From: Antedon bifida
Taxonomy: Eukaryota > Echinodermata > Crinoidea > Comatulida > Antedonidae
Assembly (NCBI GenBank): GCA_963402885.1
Contig: OY727096.1
Location: 7,821,501-7,885,500, forward strand
Length of the DNA: 64,000 bases
Direction of reading: 5' to 3'
The notes under the pieces were generated by a model that saw only the letters and a list, made by a program, of their open reading frames with translations, searched no databases and was not told where the DNA came from. Shown in pieces: positions 11,815-24,502 of this stretch. The position numbers and the translations under genes were made by a program. The first letter of the stretch is position 1; each line of letters opens with the position of its first letter.

Positions 11815-12135
11815 ATATTATATTATTATATCATTTTTTTATTATATTATATATTGTATTGTAATGAATTATACGTTTTGCATTATATTACTTGGTTTTA
11901 GCATTATATTATATCTATTTCTAATATATTATGTGAAAAATGTAACAAATTATTGACTTTTTGTATTATATTATTCGGTTTTGGCATTATATTATGAACA
12001 TTTACTATTATATTATTAATAAAATACATTATATTATAATATAATTGTATTATATTAAACTCATTTACCTTACTTTATAACATACAACATTATTATATTA
12101 TACGGATTCGTTAGTTATATTATTATTTTGTATGA
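11815..12135. repeat. subterminal TTATATTA repeats in the left arm of the palindrome
   Basis: Many iterations of GCATTATATTA / TTATATTATT spaced by short linkers such as CTTGGTTTTAG and TTCGGTTTTGGC lie close to the left end. The mirror copy is at about 18440-18770. Repeated subterminal words are usual transposase-binding sites in DNA transposons; here that role is inferred. Confidence 0.7.
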
Positions 12136-12239
12136 TGTTTATTATACGTCACGGCTCATTTCAGTTCTTCTAACTCTTTCTCTCCCTCCCCCTGTTCACT
12201 AGCAATCAGCGGCAGAATCTGAATTGTGTGACTGTTGAA

Positions 12240-12740
12240 GAATAACTATACTACGTACTAGGCCTAGCCTAGGCCTACTAGGGGATCTAGCCTAGACGTA
12301 GCTAGTTAGACAAGTGACCAAGGACCACCGGACAGCTACAACTAATACTACAATACAATAATACTACTAATGCAATAACTACTACTGCTAATACTTAGGC
12401 CTAGCTAGTAGAGTACTAGGTAGGTTAGCTACTACTAGGCTCTAGGGGGGTTAGGGCGTATGTATGATGTTAACTACTAGGCCTAGGCCTACTAGTACTA
12501 GCCTAGGCTAGGCCTAGACTTAAGTTGTAGTAGGCTAGGGCCGGGCCTGCTGCCTTACTTAGGCTAGGCTAGGCTACTACTACTACTAGGCAGCCAGCCC
12601 ATGATGGTTACGAGTAAGCCAAAATTTTGGATATAAGTAAACCAAAATTTGGGTACGAGCGAGTTGGCATGGGTACGGGTTGACCTGTATCCTTCTTTCT
12701 AGCTAATCGTACTAGGCCTAGGCCTCAAGTAAGTCTACGC
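12240..12740. repeat. CTAG/AGGCCTA-rich simple repeat in the left arm
   Basis: Dense overlapping CCTAGGCCTA, CTACTAGG and TAGTACTA words form a low-complexity block, mirrored at about 17890-18320 in the right arm. It has no coding potential. Confidence 0.7.
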
Positions 12741-15281
12741 TACCCAGTCCGGCTACAATATGGTCTATTTTGTTTTATAGCTTTATTGATAGCTGGGTTC
12801 AAATCTGGGTTGGGACGGCTTTTTCTCATTCTAAAACAGAGTTCCTTATCATAATAAAATAATATATGAATTTATTTGTAATAGTACCTAGGCCCTAATT
12901 GCCATTGCATTTATTATTATTAATTATATATTATACGGTTACCCCTTAATTATACTATAGTATAATTTCCTTGTTATATTTTACAATATTTTCTTTATAA
13001 TTCTACAATTTTGTCTTTCACAGCACAAATTTATCATACTGTATTTGTCCAAGCTACTCCAGCTACATGGTATTGCCTTGAGGCTAAACTACACGGTATA
13101 CTGGCACTACCATCATTCCTGGCTCGTCAACCTGGACCACATAAGCACAGTTTCAGTTTCAGTTTATTTACCATTTCAATTTCTGAACATAAGAGATGAA
13201 CAACTTATATGGATGGATAACCATAAGAGCGAAGCTCGTTTACCGGTCACCCGTTAGTGCAGTGACATTACGGACAACATAAAGACAGGACAAAGGTGCA
13301 ATACATAACAAGACATGTGAACACTTGTGTTTGCAACCCCTTGGATAAAATAATATATTTATATAAAGGAGAAAGATAGATATTATAATATTTCTTTTTT
13401 ATCATACAATACATAGTACCTATTGGTATTATATCTAAAAATACAAAGGCGGCTAACACAGATAGTTCCATATATACAGTACTCTCTTATAAATAGATGT
13501 ATCTCTCCAATCTACCTAATCTAATAATAGTACTATTAGCATACTACTATACACTTTGTAGACAAGAAGTAAGTTGTATACACCTAGAGGACTTATGGTA
13601 GTACAGTCGAACGCCCTCTCACTAGCCCGGTCAACATAATCTATACCTAGGTTATTACAGTAATTAAAGTACATTATTACAGAGATTTTTTTTTTTTTTT
13701 TTTGCAGAAATCAAAGTTATGTGTATAGAAAGCAGTACTCGTATTAAAAACTAAGCAGGTTGTACTCTTGAACGCAAACTGGCAGGATATTTTGAATATT
13801 TTTTATTGTTGAAATGAATGGAATCCTAACTTCTTTGCAACAACTGGAGACGAAGACATATTATGACCCTTTTATTTAAATTTATTTGAATAGACCTTCA
13901 TGTAAATTCATTAAAGGCTATATGTTTGTTTTATAGTTTAATATGTGATAGTAGAAAATCATTGTGTATAATGAGGACTAAGAATCTGATATTCACTTGC
14001 ATTCTCATCTTTTAAAAATTTTATTTATAATGCTGGTAATGAGTTTAAAATTTAATTATATTGACTAGTTTTGATAATCATTATTTCTTTTGTGTAATAT
14101 AGTTCATATATTATGTATTGAATAAATTGGTAAGGCCCTATACTGTTATTATTTAAGGAAAGTTTATATACACTTATTTTATGCCTACTTAGTATTAATT
14201 GTTTATATAAATATTTTGTCTAATTGCCTTGATTTTTTGTATAGGCCAATGGCATCAATGTTTTTCTCAACGCAAATTAGCCTAATAATGCCACATTTAA
14301 ACACATGATTCATTGATTTCTGATATTCTGTACTTGAGTATGCATTACTAAAATAACCAAGTAGTTAATATATTTCATTTGTAATGTATGTATAAACATT
14401 AAGTTTTTTTTCACATTTTTAAATTTAAAAATTATTACAATACCTACCTTTCTGATATTGTTACTATTGTATAATATATTTTGAGGCAGCAATAAAAAAA
14501 AATTAAAACAATTAATTTGACTTATACTGTACTATGTTAGTTCAGGATATGAAATGTGTGTGGGCATCTGGTGTGTTGGAGGTTGGTGGTGTGAGGTGTA
14601 TATTTGTCACTTTAAGACCTAAATTAGATGTTTTCTGAAGAAAAGAAGTAAGAGGATACGCTTTCAAACAATTCCAAGAAGATTCACACAAAAATAATTA
14701 CTTTCCAATAAAATAGTATAACAGTGTATATTACAGTACATTGAATAAACTCGAGCGGAAAAATAACGCACATAAAAAAACACTCATATTCTTGTCGAAA
14801 AGTGCCCTCTATAGTTTTCTATTAATTTATTAATAATTATTATTAATTAATGAGTAATATGAACATATTTTTAACATTCAATGCTGGAAACTGGTTCTAC
14901 TCCTAACAAAGTTTCATACCTCCAAATTTCATCAACGTATTCAAAGCACTTCAATATTAAATATCACATTTAACATAAAAAATTCGGGTTTTGGATAGAA
15001 TTTTGCTTAAAAACAAATACAAAAAACATCGATAAAAAATACTTTTCGTATATGTATAAAACAGATGATACTTGGTATAAATGTTCACTATAGGTTGCTC
15101 TATTCACAGAAACAAAATTGCATTCATGAACGTTTTTTGTTGGTTGTTTTTTCAAAATAGTTATTAGCTTGAAAAAAATGAGTTGGAATTGTATAGTCTT
15201 TCATAAGTGTACATTTTATAAAAACGTAAATTTAAAAAATCAGTGATATGGCTTGATAGTTATTTTTTTTTTGCAATATGG

Positions 15282-18200
15282 ATGGAGCAACCTATATTGA
15301 ACATTTATACCAAGTATCAAATGTTTTTGAATACGAAAAGTATTTTTTATCGATGTTTTTTGTATATGTTTTTAAGCAAAATTCTATCAAAACCTGGATT
15401 TGTAATGTTAAATGATATTTATTTAAGTGCTTTGAATACGTTGATGAAATTTGGAGGTATGAAACTTTGTTAGGAGTAGAACCAGTTTCCAGCATTGAAT
15501 GTTAAAAATATGTTCATATTACTCATTAATTAATAATAATTATTAATAAATTAATAGAAAACTAGAGAGGGCACTTTTCGACAAGAAAATGAATGTTTTT
15601 TTATGTGCGTTATTTTTCCGCTCGAGTTTATTCAATGTACTGTAATATACACTGTTATACTATTTTATTGGAAAGTAATTATTTTTGTGTGAATCTTCTT
15701 GGAGTTGTTTGAAAGCGTATCCTTTTACTTCTTTTCTTCAGAAAACATCTAATTTAGGTCTTAAAGTGACAAATATACACCTCACACCAGATTCTGCCCA
15801 CACACACTTCATCTCCTGAACTAACATAGTACAGTATAAGTCAAAATAATTGTTTGTTAAAATTTTTTTTTATTGAAAACAATCTGCCTCAACAAATATC
15901 ATACAATAGTAACAATATCAGAAAGGTAGGTATTGTAATAATGTTTAAATTTAAAAATGTGAAAAAAAAATGAATGTTTATACATACATTACAAATGAAA
16001 TATATTAACTACTAGGTTATTTTAGTAATGCATACACAAGTACAGAATATCAGAAATCAATGAATCATGTGTCTAAATGTGGCATTATTAGGCTAATTTG
16101 CTTTGAGAAAAACATTGATGCCATTGGCCTATACAAAAAATCAAGGCAATTAGACAAAATATTTATATAAACAATTATACTAATATTGGTAGGCATAAAA
16201 TAAGTGTATATAAACTTTCCTTAAATAATAACAGTACAGGGCCTTACCAATTTATTTAATACATAATATATGAACTATATTACACAAAAGAAATGTAAAT
16301 GAATTTATAAGGACATAATTATTATCAAAACTAGTCAATATAATTAAATTTTAAACTCATTACCAGCATTATAAATAACATTTTAAAAAGATGAGAATGC
16401 AAGTGAATATCAGATTCTTAGTCCTCATTATACACAATAATTTTCTACTATTAGTATCACATATTAAAATATAAAACAATCATGTAGCCTTTAATGAATT
16501 TACATGGAGGTCTATTCAAATAAATTTAAATAAAAGGGTCATAATATGTCTTCGTCTCCAGTTCGTAGAAAATGAAGTTAGGATTCCATTCATTTCAACA
16601 ATAAAAAATATTCAAAATATCCTGCCAGTTTGCGTTCAAGAGTACAACCTGCTTAGTTTTTAATACGAGTACTGCTTTCTATACACATAACTTTGATTTC
16701 TGCAACAAAAAAAAAATCTCTGTAATAATGTACTTTAATTACTGCAATAATCTAGGTATAGATTATGTTGACCGGGCCAGTGAGAGGGCGTTCGACTGTA
16801 CTACCATAAGTCCTCTAGGTGTATACAACTTACTTCTTGTCTACAAAGTGTATAGTAGTATGCTAATAGTACTATTATTAGATTAGGTAGTTGGGAGTAG
16901 ATTGGAGAGATACATCTATTTATAAGAGAGTACTGTATATATGGAACTATCTGTGTTAGTTGCCTTTGTATTTTTAGTTATACTGTAATACCAATAGGTA
17001 CTGTGTATTGGGATGCAATTCAACAGTTATGAATAAAAATAGTCCTATGTACTCTGTATGTTGGAGGAAATAAGCATAAGAGCAAGTCTTGACCACAGGG
17101 TGTAAGTCAGTCACTATTTTGAATCAGTAGTATGACTTCTTAGGATTTAATTAATTTTAAAATTATCATTGTATGTTTGAAAAGAAATATTATAATATCT
17201 AACTTTCTCCTTTATATAAATATATTATTTTATCCAAGGGGTTGCAAACACAAGAGTTCACATGTATTGCACCTTTGTCCTGTCTTTATGTTGTCCGTAA
17301 TGTTACTGCACTAACGGGTGACCGGTAAACGAGCTTCGCTCTTACGGTTATCCATCCATATAAGTTGTTCATCTCTTATGTTCAGAAATTGAAATGGTAA
17401 ATAAACTGAAACTGAAACTGTGCTTATGTGGTCCAGGTTGACGAGCCAGGAATAATGGTAGTGCCAGTATACCGTGTAGTTTAGCCTCAAGGCAATACCA
17501 TGTAGCTGGAGTAGCTTGGACAAATACAGTAGAAATTTATGAGACTTGGTGTGTGATGATTCAGTATGATAAATTTGTGCTGTGAAAGACAAAATTGTAG
17601 AATTATGAAGAAAATATTGTAAAATATAACAAGGAAATTATACTATAGTATAATTAAGGGGTAACCGTATAATATATAATAAATAATAATAAATGCAATG
17701 GCAATTACTTATATTATGTATACATTACAATATTACAAATAAATTCATATATTATTTTATTATGATAAGGAAATCTGTTTTTGAATGAGAAAAAGCCATC
17801 CCAACCCAGATTTGAACCCAGCTATCAATAAAGCTATAAAACAAAATAAACCATATTGTAGCCGGACTGGGTAGCGTAGACTTACTTGAGGCCTAGGCCT
17901 AGTACAATTAGCTAGAAGGATACAGGTCAACCCGTACCCATGCCAACTCGCTCGTACCCAAATTTTGGTTTACTTATCCAAAATGTTGGCTTACTCGTAC
18001 CCATCATGGGCTGACTGCCTAGTAGTAGTAGTAGCCTAGCCTAAGGCAACAGGCCCGGCCCTAGCCTACTATAACTTAAGTCTAGGCCTAGCCTAGTACT
18101 AGTAGGCCTAGGCCTAGTAGTTAACATCATACATACGCCCTAGAGCCTAGTAGTAGCTACCTAGTACTCTACTAGCTAGGCCTAGGTAGTAGCAGTATTA

Positions 18201-18798
18201 GTTATTGTAGTAGTATTATTGTATTGTAGTATTAGTTGTAGCTGTCCGGTGGTCCTTGGTCACTTGTCTAACTAGCTACGTCTAGGCTAGATCCCCTAGT
18301 AGGCCTAGGCCTAGTACGTAGTAAAGATAATTAGTTATTCTTCAACAGTCACACAATTCAGATTCTGCCGCTGATTGTTAGTGAGCAGGGGGAGGGAGAG
18401 AAAGAGTTAGAAGAACTGAAATAAGTCGTGACGTATAATAAACATCATACAAAATAATAATATAACTAACGAATCCGTATAATATAATAATGTTGTATGT
18501 TATAAAGTAAGGTAAATGCGTTTAATATAATACAATTATATTATAATATAATGTATTTTATTAATAATATAATAGTAAATGTTCATAATATAATGCCAAA
18601 ACCGAATAATATAATACAAAAAGTCAATAATTTGTTACATTTTTCACATAATATATTAGAAATAGATATAATATAATGCTAAAACCAAGTAATATAATGC
18701 AAAACGTATAATTCATTACAATACAATATATAATATAATAAAAAAATGATATAATAATATAATATTTTGAATACTTCAGACAGCTGAGGCTTGCCATA
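15282..18798. repeat. right arm of the 7-kb palindrome
   Basis: Reverse complement of 11782-15103. Easy anchors are AACCAGTTTCCAGCATTGAA (right) against TTCAATGCTGGAAACTGGTT (left, about 14876), and CAACGTATTCAAAGCACTT against AAGTGCTTTGAATACGTTG. Confidence 0.85.
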
Positions 18799-19394
18799 AA
18801 AACCCACCAATTGCCTGATTATTTTTTGCCTTAAATTACAAAGTGAATAACTATTATGTGACATTAAATGGCATATTAAACAAAACAATTTGAAAAAGGA
18901 CAATATGTCTTTAATAAACACATCATTATATTATATCTATCTAAATTGTTTTTAATTTTTATTTCAGAAATCTATGATGCAAATCGCGTGAAATGCGAAG
19001 AAAAAATGTTTAAATTATCGGTTACGAATATATCTACGTAAAATTGAGAGGAAACGACAAGAAACGCCCTTTTTATTCTTGCAATGCTCCTTCAAGTGGT
19101 TTGAAAATAACTTTTGTTTATTTATATTGATGTTCTTACATATAATTCAGGAATCGTGTGGTATTATACCTATTACATCAGGAAACGTGTGTTTCTTTTG
19201 GAATATTGAGATGCAAAACCAACGATCAATGCAATTGTTGACACATTATTTGTAAAATCATCATTGTTGTTCATCTAACCTGTTCTAAAGTTAGTATATT
19301 ATTACGGAATAGCTGTCTTATCAGGCCCTATTTATGGTAAGTGAACTTTATATATTTATTTTACCTATTTTACACATTATTGGAAGGGGGAAGA

Positions 19395-19445
19395 GGTTGA
19401 ATTGAAGATCATTAAAATGAGATTTTAATAATCTTCAATTCAACC
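19395..19445. repeat. short hairpin
   Basis: GGTTGAATTGAAGAT and ATCTTCAATTCAACC form a long stem with a small AT-rich loop. A G-rich run on the left and C-rich run on the right extend it weakly. It could be the core of a very small MITE. Confidence 0.6.
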
Positions 19446-19572
19446 CTACCTCCCCCACCCCCCACCCCAATCAAGTCATTCGTTATAGTTTGAATCAGCG
19501 CCTCTGTGAACATCTGAATTTTATTTATTTTTTATCATCAATTTGGTTGACATTGTGATACGTCAACTGAAG

Positions 19573-19812
19573 TTTTTTTGTTTTTTTAACCATATTTTAT
19601 GAGGGTGCTCCATCTAGCAATTGCTGATCATTTGCGACCCTCAGAGGTTCACAAGAAAAACATAAACACGAAATGCTCTACATAAACAATTTTATTACAA
19701 GTCTTTGGGAGTGGAGTTGTAATTTTGTCCTTAGAAAAAATCTTGACATGTGACGGGACTTGAGCGTAAGACCCGTGGTAGCCAAGCATCATAACCACCA
19801 AGCCACAACTCG
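19573..19812 (-). mobile_element. tRNA-derived SINE (minus strand copy)
   Basis: Reverse-strand relative of the SINE at 40845-41075. The tRNA-like head (GTTGTGGCTTGGTGGTTATG on the minus strand) lies at the high-coordinate end. The body and A-rich tail, seen here as T runs, extend to about 19573. The B-box region has drifted (TTACGCTCAAGTCCCG), so this copy is older than the + strand one. Confidence 0.75.
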
Positions 19813-21184
19813 AAATTGTTTTGAACTGACCGTACAATATTAATGTCATAAGAACTAAATACATATATGACACTAAAAGAAACAGTTTACAGTTGAATAA
19901 TGGAAGAACGTACATACCTTAAGTCTGGGTTACAATCCACTGTTATCGTACGTGTTCAGTCTAACGATAATAGATGCTCAATGATTGGCATAGATACAAA
20001 ATATATTGTTTTATTATGACTGATGAAATATTCTATGCAACACGAAACCGTAGAAAATTAACAAATTTAGTGATTAATGATCTTAATATTATACGTCAAA
20101 CGTAAAGAAATGGGCAATTTTAGTTTTAGTGTTTAATGTTGGCGTTTATCATATTTTATGGTAACGAATACAGCTCCAGGGGACATGTAAGGTAAAATGG
20201 CCCATAGATCAGATTAGCCACATACTCTCTCAATTTCTACATGGTAGACGTTAAAAGCTTGGCTCACTTGGCGAACGCGACGCAATAACGTAAGCCCATC
20301 GTATTAATTTAATCATTCACGTCGTTTGTGACTGGGCTTAGGCTTACTATACGTCATTATTGCGTCCACTCTTTAGGCCTACTTATTTTCACGCCAACCA
20401 ACAGAAGGCTCAAGGTTCAATACCGTGAATAAAAAAAACGTTTTTGTGTTCATTGTTTATCGAGTGATAGGCAATGAACTTCTAGAAAGGTTTTATTATT
20501 TGCATACATTGTATTTGTACTATTGATTATTCGTAATCATGTGCTCGTTATTTCGTTAAATTATCACGAGTGTTTCAACCTTATTAATTTGTTGTAACTT
20601 TCTAATGACACAGCTCATTTTTTAATCATAAAATGAGTAAACACAATACTTTGTATATATATCTTGCTAAGAATAAAAAACGAATGTTATATATGTAGAC
20701 CTATTTCCAAATCCTTTTCGTCACTCCAATGCATTATCCAGTTACTCCATTTATTGTCGATTTGATATCTGACTGTTTGTCTGAAACGTGCAGTATCATA
20801 GTTGTAGGACTATCCGCATTCAACCATGGCAATTTTGAGCACAGCACAGTATTATTGTTGAAAAGTATATGCCTACTCTCAATGCTTTTGAATGTCGATT
20901 CTCCTGAAGTTAGGACTTTGATATGTATTAAATCCAAAAAGAAAACAACTTGTTTTGTGTATTAAAGTGGTCGAAAAACATCAATATATTACCGTTAAAA
21001 GCCTAATAATTTATGCAATGTGTGTGGGGGTATATGAGTATACAGTTTTTTGGGTTTTTTTTTAAAGAATTTTTAAAAAAAGGTTGTGCATAATGCTTAT
21101 GGATTTATAGATTATGTTGTATATGTTATAGCATTGTTGACTGTCTTAACTATGTATATAAATAGGCCGAAATCCGTAACATGT

Positions 21185-24100
21185 CTAAGTAACATAACTT
21201 GAATCATCATCATAACCATAATCATTAGGCCTAAACAAAGATATGCTTTCATCGTCGTATGCCGTAAGGACACTTCCATTCAGGGTTTGATTTTCTGTAA
21301 TTGCTGTCAGTGACGTTATAATTTGTGATAGCGTTAATTCACTTAAGCTTTCAAAATAATAAAGAATATACATTTGGTTTCTTGATAAATAAGTATTGAA
21401 AAGCATTAGATCATCTATCACCCCTTGAAATGAGGACGGCGCACAGCCATGTTCAAATTGACCTATTGACATTCTAAACGTAATACGTGCGTTGTAAAAG
21501 CAGCAGCTGTCGCAGTTATTAGATGAATTTCCGTTTAGATAAAATGAAAAGTCAGTGCCGTTGTAAGCCATTACTACATGATGCCATTCGTTTACATTTC
21601 CACCAACAATAGAGCAAATCACGTGCTCATTAAGATGTCCAACGACAACGATTTGATAATCATCGTTAATTTGTGTTGTAATTTTCCAACGATTAGGACC
21701 ACACCCATTATTAATTATAACTTGTGTGTGCATTCCACCTGTTCTTACAAACCACACACTCACGGTAAACTGGTCTATTTCGCCCAGACGAGACAGTGAA
21801 GGTACCACTAGTCGTTGAATACCAGTAAACTGAATGCCAACTCCATGAATTACAGGTATATAGCTATAGTTTATGTTAGTGCCAAGCATATTACCATCGT
21901 GACCATTACCGGAAGTGTCTTGTATGTTATGTTCAAAGTCGTAATAAGCTAAAATATTTACTTCTTCTGCTGCTGGATTCTCTTCAATTCCACCGACCAT
22001 GTGATCTGATAAATTATCTTTACTCGTGCCTTCTCCAACATTAGCTTTAGTCACTCCAATCGTGACTTCCGCTAAATGTTCTTCAGACAATATATTCGTG
22101 TTTTCTGATACGTTCTCGTCAGTCATCCTGTTTTCTTGTACATTCTCTTCTGTCAACACCCCATTTGTATGTTCTGTTACAATCTTTTCTGTCAACACTC
22201 CATTTGTATGTTTTGTTACACTTTCTTCTGTCAACACTCCATTTGTATGTTCTGTTACACTTTCTTCTGTCAACACTCCATTTGTATATTCTGTTACAAT
22301 CTTTTCTGTCAACACTCCGTGTGTATGTTCTGTTACACTTTCTTCTGTCAACACTCGATGTGTATGTTCTGTTACACTTTCTTCTGTCAACACTCCATTT
22401 GTATGTTTTGTTACACTTTCTTCTGTCAACACTCCATTTGTATGTTCTGTTACACTTTCTTCTGTCAACACTCCATTTGTATATTCTGTTATAATCTTTT
22501 CTGTCAACACTCCGTGTGTATGTTTTGTTACACTTTCTTCTGTCAACACTCCATGTGTATGTTGTGTTACACTTTCTTCTGTCAACACTCCATTTGTATG
22601 TTCTGTTACACTTTCTTCTGTCAACACTCCATGTGTATGTTCTGTTACACTTTCTTCTGTCAACACTCCATTTGTATGTTTTGTTACACTTTCTTCTGTC
22701 AACACTCCATTTGTATGTTCTGTTACACTTTCTTCTGTCAACACTCCATTTGTATATTCTGTTACAATCTTTACTGTCAACACTCCGTGTGTATGTTCTG
22801 TTACACTTTCTTCTGTCAACACTCCATGTGTATGTTCTGTTACACTTTCTTCTGTCAACACTCCATTTGTATGTTTTGTTACACTTTCTTCTGTCAACAC
22901 TCCATGTGTATGTTGTGTTACACTTTCTTCTGTCAACACTCCATTTGTATATTCTGTTACAATCTTTTCTGTCAACACTCCGTGTGTATGTTTTGTTACA
23001 CTTTCTTCTGTCAACACTCCATGTGTATGTTGTGTTACACTTTCTTCTGTCAACACTCCATTTGTATGTTTTGTTACACTTTCTTCTGTCAACACTCCAT
23101 TTGTATGTTCTTTTACACTTTCTTCTGTCAACACTTCATTTGTATGTTCTGTTACAATCTTTTCTGTCAAAACTCCGTTTGTATGTTGTGTTACAATTTT
23201 TTCTGTCAACACTCCGGTTGTATGTTCTGTTACACTTTCTTCTGTTAACACCCCATTTGTAGTTTCTTTTATATTATCTTCTGTCAACACACCATTTGTA
23301 TGTTCTGTCACATTATCTTCTCTCAACGCCCCGTTTGTATGTTCTGTTATGTTGATAACAACGGCGGTTGATAGTTCATCAAATTCTGTCGTCATTCGTA
23401 AATTCTTAATAGTTGTGGATTCTTTTAAAAATGTCCGAGTATCTCTGTCTATTACTGGCTCTGTGACTCTTTGTGTGATGTTAGCGTCACTTTCTCTGAA
23501 TATTGTATTGTTTTCTTTAGTCGTTTGGTTAGATACATTATTAACAGTATTTGTCATATTTTTACTATATCTGAAACACTTATTTTTGACTAAAAGCGTA
23601 ACACATCGGTATCCGTCTGAAGCTTTCACTAGTGTCTGGTTGACTGGGCATGCGCTGATATTTTTACAATCTGCTAAGTAACATCTTTGAGTTACAAGAA
23701 ATTCCTAAATCAAAGAAACGTTATCCATAATTATTTAACAATTTAAAGTTATATTTTTAAATTACATTTTGAAAACATGCCAGAAAAGAATATATTATTA
23801 TTGTCATTGTAATAATAATATTTATCATTATTATGATTATAGATGTAGACCTACATTAAAGATGTATTGTCCCCCTGAAAAAATAATTCTTAAACAATTT
23901 TTTGTTGAATATTCCATATTAATGTAACATAATATTTATCCACTTTGACCAAAAATTGGATCGAAAAAAAATGTATTTACCTAAAAAAAACGTGATTTAA
24001 AGCAAAAAATGGTCAAATTGGCTGCCAGCCAATGGTTTTTTGGTTGAATTTAACCATTTATTTTGTCATTTTATAAGTGAAACCATTATTTTTTTAATTT

Positions 24101-24502
24101 TTTTTTCTATGGAAGTGATCAACTTTATTAAAACTACAAAATAATATATTCAAAGTCTGATATAATTATTTTTCATTTTTCATGTTTTTGGGGGACAATA
24201 CATCTTTAAAAAATGAAGAAAAAATTTAACTTTTAGGCCTATAACTGAACAAAACAGAAAAATACCTATTTAATAGTAGACCATTTTTGGATATCTTAAA
24301 TTGTCTGTACAGGTATACGTATTTTGCAGTAGAGCACTGAGTCGAATAACAAATATAAATAGACGAAACATGTCTGTTGGTTGCCCATCACCGAAAATGT
24401 CCCAACCTATAATAATGTGACAATGCAAGTACTTACCCAAATTATTATTATATAAATTAATGTACATTTTCGTAGAATTTCAGTACTATTTTTGCAAAAC
24501 AT
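21185..24502 (-). CDS. secreted LamG_3-domain protein with 13-residue repeat stalk
   Basis: Two exons. Exon 1 (24437-24502) is 22 codons from ATG to TGG before GTAAGT. Exon 2 (21185-23704) follows a TTTAG acceptor, phase 0. The predicted protein is about 861 residues. The signal sequence spans the join (TLIYIIIIW then EFLVTQ). The cysteine module follows at about residues 41-65 (CPVNQT...YRCVTL...KCFRY). The stalk has about 31 tandem 13-residue units of the type VTEHTNGVLTEES, acidic and Thr-rich. The LamG_3 domain occupies about the last 260 residues, with VSVWF, IINNGCG, NEWHHVVM and the closing GVIDDLMLFN. After the domain comes a Tyr/Asp-rich tail not seen in paralogues. It is probably extracellular; the ligand is unknown. 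A MITE sits in the intron. The only in-frame start is in exon 1, because exon 2 has no ATG before the cysteine module. Confidence 0.8.
22136..23345 (-). repeat. 39-bp coding minisatellite (about 31 units)
   Basis: On the + strand the unit reads CTTCTGTCAACACTCC followed by ATTTGTATGTTCTGTTACA, 39 bp. Variants marked by KI, YTNG and HTHG recur every 5-7 units, so a higher-order unit has been amplified. All frames stay open because the unit is a multiple of three, which creates long false frames on the + strand. Confidence 0.9.
23857..24209. mobile_element. MITE in the intron of the 13-residue-repeat LamG gene
   Basis: The termini TTAAAGATGTATTGTCCCCC and GGGGGACAATACATCTTTA are a near-perfect inverted pair about 350 bp apart, with TA at both edges, as in Tc1/mariner-derived MITEs. 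The centre carries the internal palindrome GGCTGCCAGCC. Relatives lie at 38772-39079 and 11619-18914 (split). Confidence 0.8.

Larger units (their letters stand above)
11782..18798. mobile_element. 7.0-kb palindromic (giant foldback) transposable element with 6-bp target duplication
   Basis: The left arm (about 11782-15103) and right arm (about 15282-18798) are reverse complements over more than 3.3 kb, separated by about 180 bp. The termini are TATGGCAAGCCTCAGCTG and its complement. AAAACC flanks both sides (11776-11781 and 18799-18804), and the flanking sequences belong to one interrupted MITE, so this is a true insertion. Arms differ by scattered substitutions and small indels, plus roughly 150 bp extra in the right arm near 17.0-17.18 kb. 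Apart from short chance frames there is no coding sequence. A 6-bp duplication is known for Polinton/Maverick and IS3EU elements, but no transposase, integrase or polymerase is present, so the superfamily stays open. Confidence 0.85.
11619..18914. mobile_element. MITE split by the insertion of the 7-kb palindrome
   Basis: The left piece (11619-11781) starts TTAAAGATATATTGTTTCCC and ends TTAAATTCAACCA plus the target site. The right piece (18799-18914) ends ACAATATGTCTTTAA. Together they match the intact relatives at 23857-24209 and 38772-39079, which share the termini TTAAAGATGYATTGT and the internal GGTTAAATTCAACCAA. The palindrome therefore landed inside a pre-existing MITE. Confidence 0.7.
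18915..21184. other. intergenic with small repeats, no gene seen
   Basis: No supported gene. It holds a SINE (19573-19812), a perfect-looking hairpin (19395-19445), and a small inverted-repeat block at about 20278-20368 whose ends read GACGCAATAACGTA and GTCATTATTGCGTC. The segment just left of 21185 should contain the 3' UTR of the repeat-rich LamG gene; I see no AATAAA there. Confidence 0.5.

Noticed and set aside
13011-13257. Short frames duplicated in both arms of the palindrome (also 17311-17592)
   Set aside because: They reflect the inverted duplication and carry no domain or consistent start; not evidence of a gene.
22136-23345. Regular repeats resembling a CRISPR array
   Set aside because: Units are contiguous and coding with no unique spacers, and the genome is eukaryotic.
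22026-23681. 551-codon open frame on the + strand across the 39-bp repeats, with 370- and 248-codon frames overlapping it
   Set aside because: A stop-free 39-bp unit keeps every frame open. The minus-strand frame has signal peptide, Cys module and LamG domain and explains the region.
24437-24442. Apparent loss of the start codon (ATT-TGG at the donor) in the gene at 21185
   Set aside because: The true family start lies 22 codons upstream of the donor; that ATG is present at 24502.
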